Assembly: GCA_003290165.1 (NCBI GenBank) | Contig: QNQO01000529.1 | Location: forward strand, 372,001-436,000 | Length of the DNA: 64,000 nt | Source of the DNA: Berberis thunbergii | Taxonomy: Eukaryota > Streptophyta > Magnoliopsida > Ranunculales > Berberidaceae | Direction of reading: 5' to 3' | Shown: in pieces, positions 38,301 through 50,300 of the stretch | Numbering within the stretch: position 1 is the first letter of the stretch | How the letters are laid out: every line of letters starts with the position of its first letter | The notes under the pieces: model-generated | What the model was told of the DNA's origin: nothing | The model's database searches: none | Seen by the model: only the letters and a program-made list of their open reading frames with translations | Program-made: the position numbers and the translations under genes

Positions 38301-41300
38301 CTGTTGAAGAAGCATGCAGGATAATCGTTATTTTGCCCGGCGTCAGTTGGTATCAGAGCTTCAACATCTTGTTGGGGTGAGATTTCATCAGTTTCTATGG
38401 CTGGTGGTCGTGATCGTTGCGGACAGGTTCCGAACAAGGAAGCCTCTCACCGTGATCGTAGTGTTCTGGATGTGATGATTGAGCATTTACAGAGACAAGT
38501 TGCAGAGTTAACCCGGCGTCTAATGGCGCAGGATTTCGATAATTGTGAGATGGAAGACTACGATTCTGATTTCAGTTTCGAAAATCCGTATCACAATCGT
38601 GCTCAATTCTGGAGCACCGTGGTCGGGAGGATCGTCATGGAGACCTCGGATTCAGAGTGGATCTATCCGAGTTTTCTGGTACGTTACAGGCCGAAGGATT
38701 CATCGATTGATTGCATAAAGTAGAGCGTATTTTTTAGTATAAGGAAGTCCCAGATCATGTCAAGGTGAAATTGGTCGCCAAAAAACTCAAAGGCAGAGCA
38801 TCTGCGTAGTGGAAGCAGTTGAAGCGAGCACGAGACAAACAGGGCAATGCCAAAGATCATTGATTGGGAGAAGATGAAGGGTCACTTCCTTTCGGCTACA
38901 CAACCCTTATTTCAGCAATTTCACTCGTTGAGGACTATTTTTGAAGCATACCAACGTGCACTTGCTGTGGAAAAACAACAGAGCAGGAGGCCAATAATCA
39001 ACAGTGATCAAAGCGGTTGGCCAGTTCGCCCTCAGGAATTCCGTCTTGCCCAGCAGCCACCACAGGGTAATTCTAACTCAAATATTAGATATTTTAGATG
39101 TGGTGAATATGGGCGTAGAGCGACTTAAGTGCAGGAAGTCTACTATTCAGAAGGGTAATAATCTCCTGATTGAGAAAGACGTGGTAGATGAAACTGTAGA
39201 GCTTGGAGAGCCTGTGTATGACACTGATGAAAAGTTGGATATTGTTGATGTAGAATGGGGATGTTGGAGTTGTTATTGAAGACAATGAAGTGCACGAAGA
39301 AACTAATGGGGGAAGGAGGTTGGGACCTTGAGGACTTGGAGCTGCCACTAGAAGTTGATACACCAAGGACTACTATGAATACCCGCTCTTCAGTATTTGT
39401 CACCCGACTCATCTGGATCCAAAAATCAGCTCTTTGAGTAGCAGCTGGTAATTTTGATACAACGATGCGGCTGCTGAACCGACAACTGGGTATAACGAAC
39501 TTTGCACCTTTGAAGCCCATGCTTCTTGATCTGCACAATGGACGTCATTCATACATACACGCGTTTTCCCTCTCTCCAGTGATTTCATTCGCAGTGGAGT
39601 GCGTCAGCGAGCCTGAATGTGAAGGGGCCACTATCACTTGTGTACAACTTCTCCCAGCTAGAAGAAAAATTGAAGGCTGATTACAGAGCTACTATTAATG
39701 GGAAGTTCATGGAGGTTGTACGATTGTTTTTAAGTATTTTGCATACTATACCACTTATTGTTGAGTCGAGGAGAGAGGTTGATGAAGTCAAGGAATTGAT
39801 TATTATGGTAGAGGAGTATGTGCTAGGTTTGCAGATGGAGCTCGAGAGAAGGGAAATGAAAGACAATCCAGTACGCCAGCAGCTATCTGAGTTTTCTGAC
39901 CTGATACCAGAGGATCTTCCTCCTGGGCTGCCGCCAGAGGATTTCGATGAAGCTATTGTGAACTCGATGACGAGTTTTTTCCAATTTGGGGCGACTAATG
40001 CAGGAGGGCTTCTAGGGTTCATAATTTGAGTTTCTAGGGTTCTTAATTTGGGTTTCTAGGGTTCATAATTTTGATGTCAAAGTTATTTACTAAATAACTT
40101 ATTCGTAATCTTTCAATTTAATTAGTAGTTTTTTTAGTTTCCTTTTAGGATTAGGCTTTACTTTTTCTTTTAGGAATAGACAGCTTGTTATTTTAGTATT
40201 TGATTCTACTTTTTCTTTTAGGAATAGGTTTCTTATTATTCAAGTTATTTGAGTACTATAAATAAAGTTCTTCCTTAATATTGTAGGAGACCTTTGATTT
40301 GAATAATTTAATTGAACATTAGAGTTATTTCTCTGTGTTTTCGGGCGAATCTCTTGTATCTTTTCCTTGTGAATTGTCTATTGAATAGCCTGCAGGATAA
40401 TCGTTATTTTGCCCGGCGTAAAAAATGCGCCCGAGTTCATAAATATGAAGGATAACTTTCGTGACACTTGCAAACAAGGATGACAAAGGTGCATTTAAAA
40501 TTTTAACTGAAACATATTAGAAATACAAGCTAAAGTTAGTTTTTTTAAGCATTAGCTTCCAATATTAGATGGTTACAATCCACATGTCAAAATAGTACTA
40601 TTTCATATCATTTTCGTAGCTGGAGATAAATAAATAACTAGAAAGAAATATTTTGAAAGATTGTGAGATTTGCATGTGTTCTTCACCAATGAAATCCATT
40701 TAAGGCACATTGTGCACATATCAAGGATTGCTCTATAGTTACTTATTACTACTTATGAAACACCCCAAATAGCTTTATATGCTGTAAACTGTCAAGGAAA
40801 TAAGAGGGTTGTTGACTGCAGAAGGATATGAGGCATGTGCTGTGCGAATTGAGGTGATCATGGCTGCAATGCGTGGGAACACAAAAGGTGATTGGTAGGG
40901 GTGGTTGCATGATGGCGAGGTGGTGGTTAAATGATGATCAGCAGAGATAGCTCAGTGATGCTAGGGTGGTGGTTCAATTGTGGGTTTACTGGTTCCATGA
41001 TGAGGCGTGCTAGTATTTTGATGGTTTTGGTGAGTTTGATGATGAGGGGAGTGTGAAGGAATTTTGGAAGAAGGAACTGAAAAAAATTAAAAAAATTAAA
41101 AATTAACAAATGAACCTTTAGACATCCTTGCAATCTACGCTCAACTGATTTTCTTGGATGATGAATATAGTCCATTAATTTGTAACTCACTTTTTGTAAT
41201 TATGTGCCTAGCTTATCCCATTAAAACAAAAGGGTAATTTGGTCCCAAACCAGCCTTCACCAGTTAAGGTCACTGTATGTTTCTGTAGAAAAAATGTTGT

Positions 41301-44300
41301 GTGGGTGGGGGTGGACAAAAAAATAATCAAATTTTTTGCACCGATATCGAATATGGAAGGACCAATAGGAGAAAAAAGTTTAAAAGAATCCTTAAAATAA
41401 AAATAATGTGCATTAGAAAGTAGAAACTCATTGTACTAAATAGAAGCATATTTTTTATTTTTTTTATTTTCTATCTTAGACAATAATCTCAATGTGAAAA
41501 AATACTTCTCTTCCAATACCAGGTAATCCCAATCTGAGAGTAGTGTCTACATCTTCCACAATCTTTTCCATTGATGTATCAAATTCTTGCAAAGGAAATA
41601 TAAGTGATAAAGAACAACTATGCATCTATACAAACAATTCATAAGTAGGTGTTTAAGCACCTGAAGTTTTGCCTGGCGCTAAAAGACAGACTACAAAGAG
41701 AGAAAACAGTCAAATGCAAGGGTAATGAACTTGCAGTGTGTTATTTATAGTATGCTAATTTACTTTCATAATCACTCTACAAGCGTTACACAATGCAGGC
41801 ATACTTGGAATGTTATGGTCAAAAGCGTAGTTGTACATAATTGTATCGAAATTAAGGGGTCAAACCACGATTTTGACCCAAATGTTAATAATTCACATGG
41901 GGTTAGTTCAGATTGAGCAAACTAGTTAAATTCACACCAACTGCATGACTGCAAAATTATTTAAAAACTTTGTCATATGCTACTTGTGGTTATAGTTTGA
42001 CTTCACATTGTTCTTCTAAAACTTCAATTACATTCACTAGTCTATTGAAAAGATTTATTTTGTCATTCTTAGTGCCATATCTCAAACAGCGATCACATTT
42101 TATATCGATTCATTGTGACACCAATTGAAAAATGAGTAGAAAATATTGTCAATTTCTGCAATGATCTTGCCTAAATGGTATAAAAACACGAGCCCTGCTA
42201 GAAAATGCATGGAGCACAGCGTGGCTTTTGATACTCCTTCTAGTGGCTTAATAAAAAATATATATGGGAAAATCCAAGTTTGAAGGCCGCCTAGATACAC
42301 TCCAAGCTTTTGATCTACATAAAATGATTTTGGAGTTATTATCATTATTAGTGTAATTTTATTTATTTTTAAGGTAATCTTAATATGATGTTAGAATGCT
42401 ACCAAGTTTAATCCATTTTGATATTTGTCACATTAGTGAGCAATAATAAACTTAACAACCATTCACTTTTGTTGCTAAACTGCAGACCCATTTTATGAAC
42501 ATAGAGATCATCCTAAAATTTTAAATTTTCGAGACTTCTATGTGGGCGTTTAGAATTCAATTTATTTGGGTTTCTCGGTTTAATGTTGTGTTAAGATAAA
42601 AAAAATGATAAAATTCTTCTTGTTTTTACTGATCTTTATCAGTTTTTGAAATAGTGAATTAGAAATAATAGAAACTTAACGACCATTCACTTTTGATGCT
42701 AAATTGAAGACCCATCTTATGAACATAGAGAGCATCCTAAAGTGTTAAGATTTCGAGACTTCTATGTGGGCGTTTATAGTTCAATTTATTTAGGTTTCTC
42801 AGTTTAATGTTATGTTAAGAAAAAAATGACAAAATTCTTCTTTTTTTTATTGATCTGTGTCAGTTTTTGAAATAATGAATTACTTAAATCCTTGTGTGAG
42901 TAAATATGGTAGCCCCCGAATAGAATCAAAAATTTATGTGAATATTGACTAGCCTAATAGAATATAAACGAATCCAGAGAGATCTGGCTGAGTGGCCTCA
43001 TGATACATCTCCAACCCCGTAGTACTTTGAAAGCCTTGAAAATCTGCTGGGATCATTGAAAACTCTCCTATTCCTCTCCTGCCAAGTGATGGCATATGGA
43101 GAGGTATCCCAAAGCCAATTTTCTGTTGTGGAGAAAGTCCTGGTTTTAAGCCAGTTCACTATAGTTAGATGGTGTTCTGTGTTTGATTCTCCATTTGTGC
43201 AACAAAACCAATTATCGAGGAAACGCCAAGGTGTTATACCATATTGACAAAGGTTTTTTTGCTGACAAAAGAAGAAAAAAGGTTCACAAGACTGATTTAG
43301 TTTATTTTCTTTTCTTTACAGTGCGATTGAAGATGCTTCCCCAGATGAAGCCATTCGGATGTATACCGAGGCTTGTGCTATTCTTGAAGAGGATCAAAAG
43401 GAACAAATGGCCTTTGATCTATATCGTGAGACAACAAGTGTTTATCTTAAGCTTGATAGGTAAGCAACTAAATCCATGTTCCCATCTGCTGAGCTATAAC
43501 ATGAAGCAGTGAAAACAACGAATAGTACATTGTTGTTCAGTGGTCAACTGTCTTCCAAAATCTTCTTATTTTCACTGTTAAGAATAATTGACATTTAGAA
43601 GGAAAGAAAAATCAGCCAGCATGCGTTCAGCTCTTTGGACGGCCCGTTTTAAATTGATTTTGGTTGATTCTAGTTTCTATTTTAGGTAGACTTTCGGTTT
43701 CAAACTAGTTGGCTTTCCCATTTGTTTTAGGTTCTCTTGTAGGTTTTTTCTTTTCACTAGGATGGGATAGTTAACACTTAGCAGGTATATGTATTCTGTT
43801 TGTTTTTCAAGTTCTATTGGATTTGGATTTCCAAGTAAATTTTGTTGTTTGTAATATAAGCTGGATAATAAAAAGTTAGCAGGTATTTGTATTTTGTTTG
43901 CAATCAAAAGTTGGTCAATATATAGCAGAGCTTTGTGAGCTCTTAGCACATCAATCAAGTAAGTTTTTTCTATTCTTTCTCTATTTGTTCTAACATGGTA
44001 TCTAGCAAGTTGCTCTAGAGGGCATTCACATGCTAATGTGCCGACACTCTCCGCTAATGCATTGATAGTGCAAGTGTTTGGATTACTAGCTTTTGGGTGC
44101 CCTAGTGCAAGATGCTGGCACTGAATTACGCGTGTATCATGGATCTGGTGTTCTAATGCCAACATACAACCAGTGCGCCTTCCCAGCCACACGTTTGCTC
44201 TCTAGCTACCAAAGCTTGCATGTTGGCATCCTCATGTCGATGAGTTAGAACTTGTGTGCTACCATGGGGCACCTTAACCAGCATGTTGGCACATGTGTAG

Positions 44301-44315
44301 GGCTTGTCCTTTCTA

Positions 44316-44350
<35 letters not shown>

Positions 44351-47300
44351 GGTTATTTGATTTTTTCATATCATGGCAACATCTTTTCTTTGTTCGCATG
44401 ACCTAGTTGACTTTGCCTATACCCTGTTTTGCATAGTTGTTAGCTTTTGATCTTAACATTATCAGAGAGCACCAAGGGCAAAAAGGCCAAGCAAATAAAG
44501 GTTTAACATAGCTTGCACACTAGGGCCCAAGGATGTCGATTGGTTGATGTAATCCACAAACAATTTGGTAATTCCAGTATGTTTGGGGTATCCAGAACTA
44601 CTCAGTAAATGACTGGGGAGGTCATTGAAATCCATGTGACCAAAATGGCCATGCCATGTGGCACGTACCTTTGTAGGAGGTTGTCTAGCAATATTTCTAG
44701 GTTCATGCAATGGTCAAATGTCAAGATCTCAACAAGAATTTTTGGAAAAAGTGAAGGTGAAGTAGATGTTGCACAATATAGACTCGTATTTAACAAATTT
44801 GCATTAGGCCTTCCATGAGTAGAATTTTTCCAAAGGTGGAATTTCGTTGCCTCTAGTAGTTACCCTGCCAAGCCAATAACTTGGGATATGATTCCATTAC
44901 CAAAAGTGACTTGAGAAACTTGACCATCATGAAAATCTTTTGATTGGGTGGATTTGGTTGTCTTCCCTCATCGGTCATGTCTTGAGAATTCAGTGAATTT
45001 AAGTCATTAAGAGAGCATGGGGAGATTGATCATCAGTATGATGATGGGAATGGAAGGTAACTATGGAAAGCAAGTTTCTATGAGTGTAGACCTTGAGGAT
45101 TTAGTGGGCTCATTGAAGATTCCCACCGTGTTACCTTTTTGACTTGATGGACTTAGTAGGTGCAGTTGAATAGTTATTTTTATTTGTATCCCACAATAAG
45201 GAGAATCATGATCATACACAAAAAGATACTAAAAAAATTTGGCAATATGCCACTTATATCCACAATACTCTCAAGAGAATGTTTGTGGCTTAGGATGAAG
45301 TAATGGAGATATCTGTAGATTTTCACTCGGGTTGAAATTATCTTTTATTTGAGTTCTAGCTTTTGTACTGGATAGCTTGGGTAAGAGCAAAATAGATCTT
45401 TGACAAACTTTGCCGTAGTTTGAGAAGTTGAACCGTTGCCATACCCAAGTTCTTGTTTGTTGTTAGCAACGGCTTGCCAGCTTGATAAATTATCAAGCTT
45501 TTTGCACCATGTGTGAAAGTTTGAAAGTGAGTAGGGATTGCAACGGGGAGGATTTGGCCATATCCGTCCCTGCCTCGGCTAAAAAAGCCTCCCTCCCGAA
45601 TCCGTCCTGCTCCCCAACATTTTTCTAAATGCAACCCGTATCCCCAGCCGACTCGAAAAAGCCCCAATTGGATTAAAAAAATTGTAACCATTGTAAAGGC
45701 TCGCCCAGACAAGCCAATAGCCCAATAAAGCTAAGAGCCAGACTTTGAGTACGATCAAATGGTGGTGAGTGGTGGCGATTTAGTTGTAGTATGGTAGTGG
45801 TGGCTATGATGGCGGTGGGGTGATGATAGCAATGGTTGTGGTATGGTGGTGGTGCTTGTGATTGTGGGTTGTGGAGATGATGCTGATTACTATGACTATG
45901 GGGGTTGCGGTGGTAGTGGGGGTTATTATGCTATGGCAGTGTTGGTCGCTAAAGCTATGCAGGTGTTGGTGTGTGGTTATGCTATGGTGGTTGCGGCGAG
46001 CATGAAGGTGGTGGTGATTATGCTATGGGTGTAGGTGGTTGTGCTATGAAGGCGGATGTGGTGAGTGTGAAGGTGGAGTGATTTTGCTATGCATGTTGGT
46101 GGTTATGGTCGAGAAGAGAGTTATGCACTTATGCTATGCTGGTTGTGGCAAGGTGGAGTAATTCATTTATCTCCTTGCTAACTGCATAATTTAGAAAATT
46201 AATGGTGGAATATTGGCCCGTATTTTGTTAACCTCTGAATTTTTACTTACAATTCTACTCACATTGGAGTGTGGTAGATTTATGTGACACTGGACTAGAT
46301 AAGCAAGAAATCAACCACATGCAAAGGAAATAGCAACAATTACAAAAAATTGATGTAATTGTAATGAATTCGGTAAAAAAATTTGGGTCCTTCCGTCAAA
46401 TTCTGCAATTCGTTATTGGTACTTGCTTCTAGTTGTTTATCCTTTAAAATATTTTTTGATATCAGATTGTTTATATCTTCTGGTTGTGGCATTTTAGATA
46501 ACTTTTCACATTTGGTGACTATTGTGAAATTATCAATTGACTAGTTTTTTTTCAAATTTTTTATTTACAGGTACACTGATGCTGCAACATTTCTACTAAG
46601 ATGGGGGTTATCAGCAGATCAGTGCAAGGCCATTAATAGTCAGTGCAAGGTAATAAATTTTCCTCGGTAACTTCTGCACAAGGGATGTTTGATTGCTTTG
46701 AATGTTTATTTCCAGGGAAAGGCTGTTGTTTGGTGCTTGATTACAATGTAGGTAGTGAACTGATTTTTTCCCGATCTTTCCAAAGTCATTTTCACTTGCA
46801 ACTATCAAATTAAGAGTTTCCAATAAGCTTCGTTCCTTCCTTGGTCCAGAACAAGAATTCTTGTGAAAGGGTTGATGAAACCCTTTGGGAAGGTAAGACT
46901 GATGACTTGTCTGTCAAGAGAATGTTTGAGATGATCAATGAAGGTGCAACTACCACACATGGGGGCAGTTTTGTTTCTGCCAACAAGGGCAACATCCCAT
47001 GTTTCGGGGCTCCGCAAGGCTCTATTTTTAATTTAAAGTGCCTCTCCCTAGCCTTAAAGTGCCGCAGAGCCATACACTAGTCAAGGTGGAGGTTATTATA
47101 CTGAAATCTCTACCCTATAAAAAAGGCTCCACAGCCACAGCACCTTGCCTTGCTAAGGCTCTAGAAACGGACCTTGGCCCCTTATGCCCCGCCTCGCCCC
47201 TGACAACATTGGCAAAATTTGGGTCAAGTATTGTCCCTCTAAGCTCAATTTCCTCGTGTGGGCCACCCCAAATAAAATCCTACCTGTGGACAACCTGAAG

Positions 47301-50300
47301 AAAAGGGGAATTCACACTCCTAATCAGTGTGTCCTTGACAGGAGGAGAATGTGCATCATCTTCTTATCAGTTGCAGCTATGTCAAAGCAGTATTGGAAAG
47401 GTTTTTAAATGAATTCAGAATGTCCCTCCCCTCTCATGATACAATTCAACGGTAGTTGGCTGGATGGAAATCCTCTAACCTATGGCAGAGCATACACTTT
47501 GTGACTTGGGCTTTACGGTAGTTGGCTGAATCTCTTGTATTCCTGATAGGACAGTCCAGCAGATAACTGCATGTTTAGTTAGGAATAGGATAGCTGGGTG
47601 AATATGTAATCCTATCTCTGCTTTAGGATTATGTTTATGACCAGCTCACTTACTCATTGTATCCGCTTTTCTATGAATATATTGTGTTTGATCTTTTTTT
47701 TTTTAAATCACGAATTTATTATTAATTTTTAAGGTAGAAGTGTAAAACAGCATATAGATAAAATGAGGAATACAAGCGATTCAGTGTAGAACTCAAACCC
47801 GAGATCAAAGAAGGACAAAGAGATTATCAACACAGCAACTGATGCCAATCAAACATAAAGTTATCAAGAGACCCATTGACTATGATCCTAAAGGTTGACC
47901 CCCATTTTCAAGTATCCTCTTTCATGGTATGGAAGACAATCTGCTCTGATTGACTTCCGCCTGATTGACTTCCGCCCTAACAAATCCTTCTGTTCGTTCT
48001 TTCCATAAAACCAAAGAAACTAAGTGAATACCATAGCTCTAAGTCCACTTCCTCAAAAGTGACAGTCAATCTTTCATTCTTCCGCTGTCATAACCTAGCT
48101 TGGATACTCCCTCAGTGACGCTCCGTGCGACCAAATCATTGATCAATCCCTGGTTAATCAGCAACTAATTTCTATTCAGACTTTGCAATACGATTTTACA
48201 CTGAAGCGAATTTAGGCTGATTCAGTCAAGCAAATTGCCGATTATAATGTAATTAACTGTCAACTCAAATCAGAGCTTAACCCGAATATTAGAAAAATTA
48301 TTGTTAAGTAAATTCTGGTTAGAAAATTTTACCATATACTACCCAAATCAACTGCAGATGTACCAAGAGTTGGGGAGAGAAGAGAAGAGCGAAACAAGAA
48401 AGAAAGAAATGATTTTTTTATCTTTTTTTTTTTTTGTTACTAGTGCTTGTTTGTATATTGTGTTACTTTGATGTGGTTGCAGTTCTTTATTATTATTAAT
48501 ATATAATTTACTGTATTTTATGAACAATGACACGATTTTATACCTGTATATGTTGACACATAATGGTTATCTACATTTGTATGCATTATTGTTCATCATT
48601 TTATTGTATTACATATTACTTATACAGGTAGAGAAAAGTGTATTAGAACAAAAAAACAACCAGTTGATTTTTATTAATCCCAAGTAATTTCACATGGCTT
48701 GACTGATTAGGATTTACTACATAATTGACTCTACTAACTCTGCATCCATTTAAAAAGGAAATCCCAATGTGTTTGGCATGGCTGCAGTTTATGATAAGTG
48801 GTCCACTGATTATTCATAGACCCCAAACATATCCTATGTAAGTATGTAACAACGACACAGACACAGATTAGAGGTCTAGGACACGTCAACCAAAAAGCAT
48901 AGTACAGGGACACTGTACATTGTTGTATTGTTTACTTTGTCTGCAGTCGTTTTTATACTATTAGTCATATTCTTTCACTTGTATGTGCTATTAACATGCC
49001 ATATATATGTATTTAACATTTGTAAAGAATTGATACTTTTGAATGATATGTGAAGATGTTGATGACCTAAGCATGGAGTGTCTGACAACCGTGTGAGTGT
49101 CTAATATGTGTTTCGAACGGAAATTTTTTTGAAAATGAAGTGTCGTTGTTACATGGCTAATAACACATGTATAGGGAATAAAATGATGCCCCTAAGCGAA
49201 AGTTTCTAATGGTAAGAATTCTCTCTTGGAGCAGAGTCCACAAAAATCTATATTCTCTTAAAAATGTCAGCAATAAAGTTATTCCCATTCAGATGTCGTG
49301 AGGCTCATGAAGCTTGGAATACAGACTGTAGAGTGTGAAGTTCCAGCTTTTCCTTCCCACAAAATCTGATGATCACCATTGGTACAATATAAACTCCCCA
49401 TGTGGTTGAAGAACTTAGTTATTTCCTCATTTTCCCATTCGTTGATGTTGCGACGGAGGATGATGTTCCAGCCCATATGGTTGTCTTCTGTTGACCAGAA
49501 ATCTGCTGCTGAGCACTTCTTGGTACTGCACAGATCAAACACAGTTCGGAACAAGTCTTTTAGAGATACATCACCTGTCTATTTGTCTGTCCAAAGGTTC
49601 TGGATGTCTCCTGATTACACTTGGAAAGAGATATGAGCAGCTACACTTTCTTTAATCGAAAAACCAAGGCCTGTCATTAGCCTGCCCTTCCTGAACACAT
49701 CCATGAATGTTAGAACTGGCTCAGAACATCAAACAACCCTCCTCAAAAAATGATTTATCAAGTCAATGCATGATGTTTCCTTGCTTCTTTTTTTTTTCCT
49801 ATATATATATATATATATATATATTATTTTTGACAAAAAGGGGGCTTTAGGTGAAAAACATGGGAGAAAAGTGAGCAAGCTAACCACCCAACTTACTTTT
49901 TCTTTACTGTCCCTGGCAGTTCATGCCACCAAACACCATTAACTCCCCTTTGTAGCACCATTAAACGCGATTCTAATCAAATGAAGGCCTTATACTTCCC
50001 CAATCGAGCTTAAATTTTGAGGATGTATGTGTAAGTGCACCAAAAACTAGAGCTTGTTATGGTAGTCAAATTTTATGTTATCCAAAGACATTAAACTTCA
50101 CAAAATCACCTCACTAGGGATGGTATGACTATGGCGGTTATTGTGGTAAAACAAAATCCTCAAGTTTTTATCAAAACTAGTTTGTGTTTGGTCAAAAGGT
50201 GGTGGTGACTTTGGTTGTGGTGATGTTGGTCTTTTTTCAAAAAATGCTTTATTATTATTATTGTTTTTTTTTTCTAAAGATGGTGTTGGTGGTCATGGCT

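Larger units (their letters stand above)
37919..40421 (+). mobile_element. Internally deleted Ty3/gypsy element (TR-GAG-like) with both LTRs
   Basis: LTRs at 37919-38345 and 39996-40421 are near-identical. The 5-bp target duplication AAAAT flanks them (37914-37918, 40422-40426). The 5' LTR begins TG and ends CA; the 3' copy has mutated ends. The primer-binding site TGGTATCAGAGC (38348-38359) is a perfect initiator tRNA-Met type. The interior is only 1.65 kb: gag remnants and the linker that normally precedes reverse transcriptase. Protease, RT, RNase H and integrase are essentially missing. In intron 4 of gamma-SNAP, sense orientation. Confidence 0.9.
33114..43321 (+). other. GSNAP: Gamma-SNAP intron 4 (10.2 kb)
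   Basis: Bounded by GTATGA and TTACAG. It holds a foldback MITE, a Pack-MULE, a small LTR element and a tandem duplication. Open frames at 33892-34224 and 34520-34819 (minus) resemble no family I recognise and are low-complexity. The remaining sequence appears gene-free. Confidence 0.9.
43460..46570 (+). other. GSNAP: Gamma-SNAP intron 5 (3.1 kb)
   Basis: Bounded by GTAAGC and TTACAG. It holds copia-like remnants, a 30-nt T-run, a hAT-like fragment and a GTG-rich tract. Confidence 0.9.

Noticed and set aside
39143..40022. Several minus-strand frames over the small gypsy element
   Set aside because: They are antisense shadows of the gag/pol remnant.
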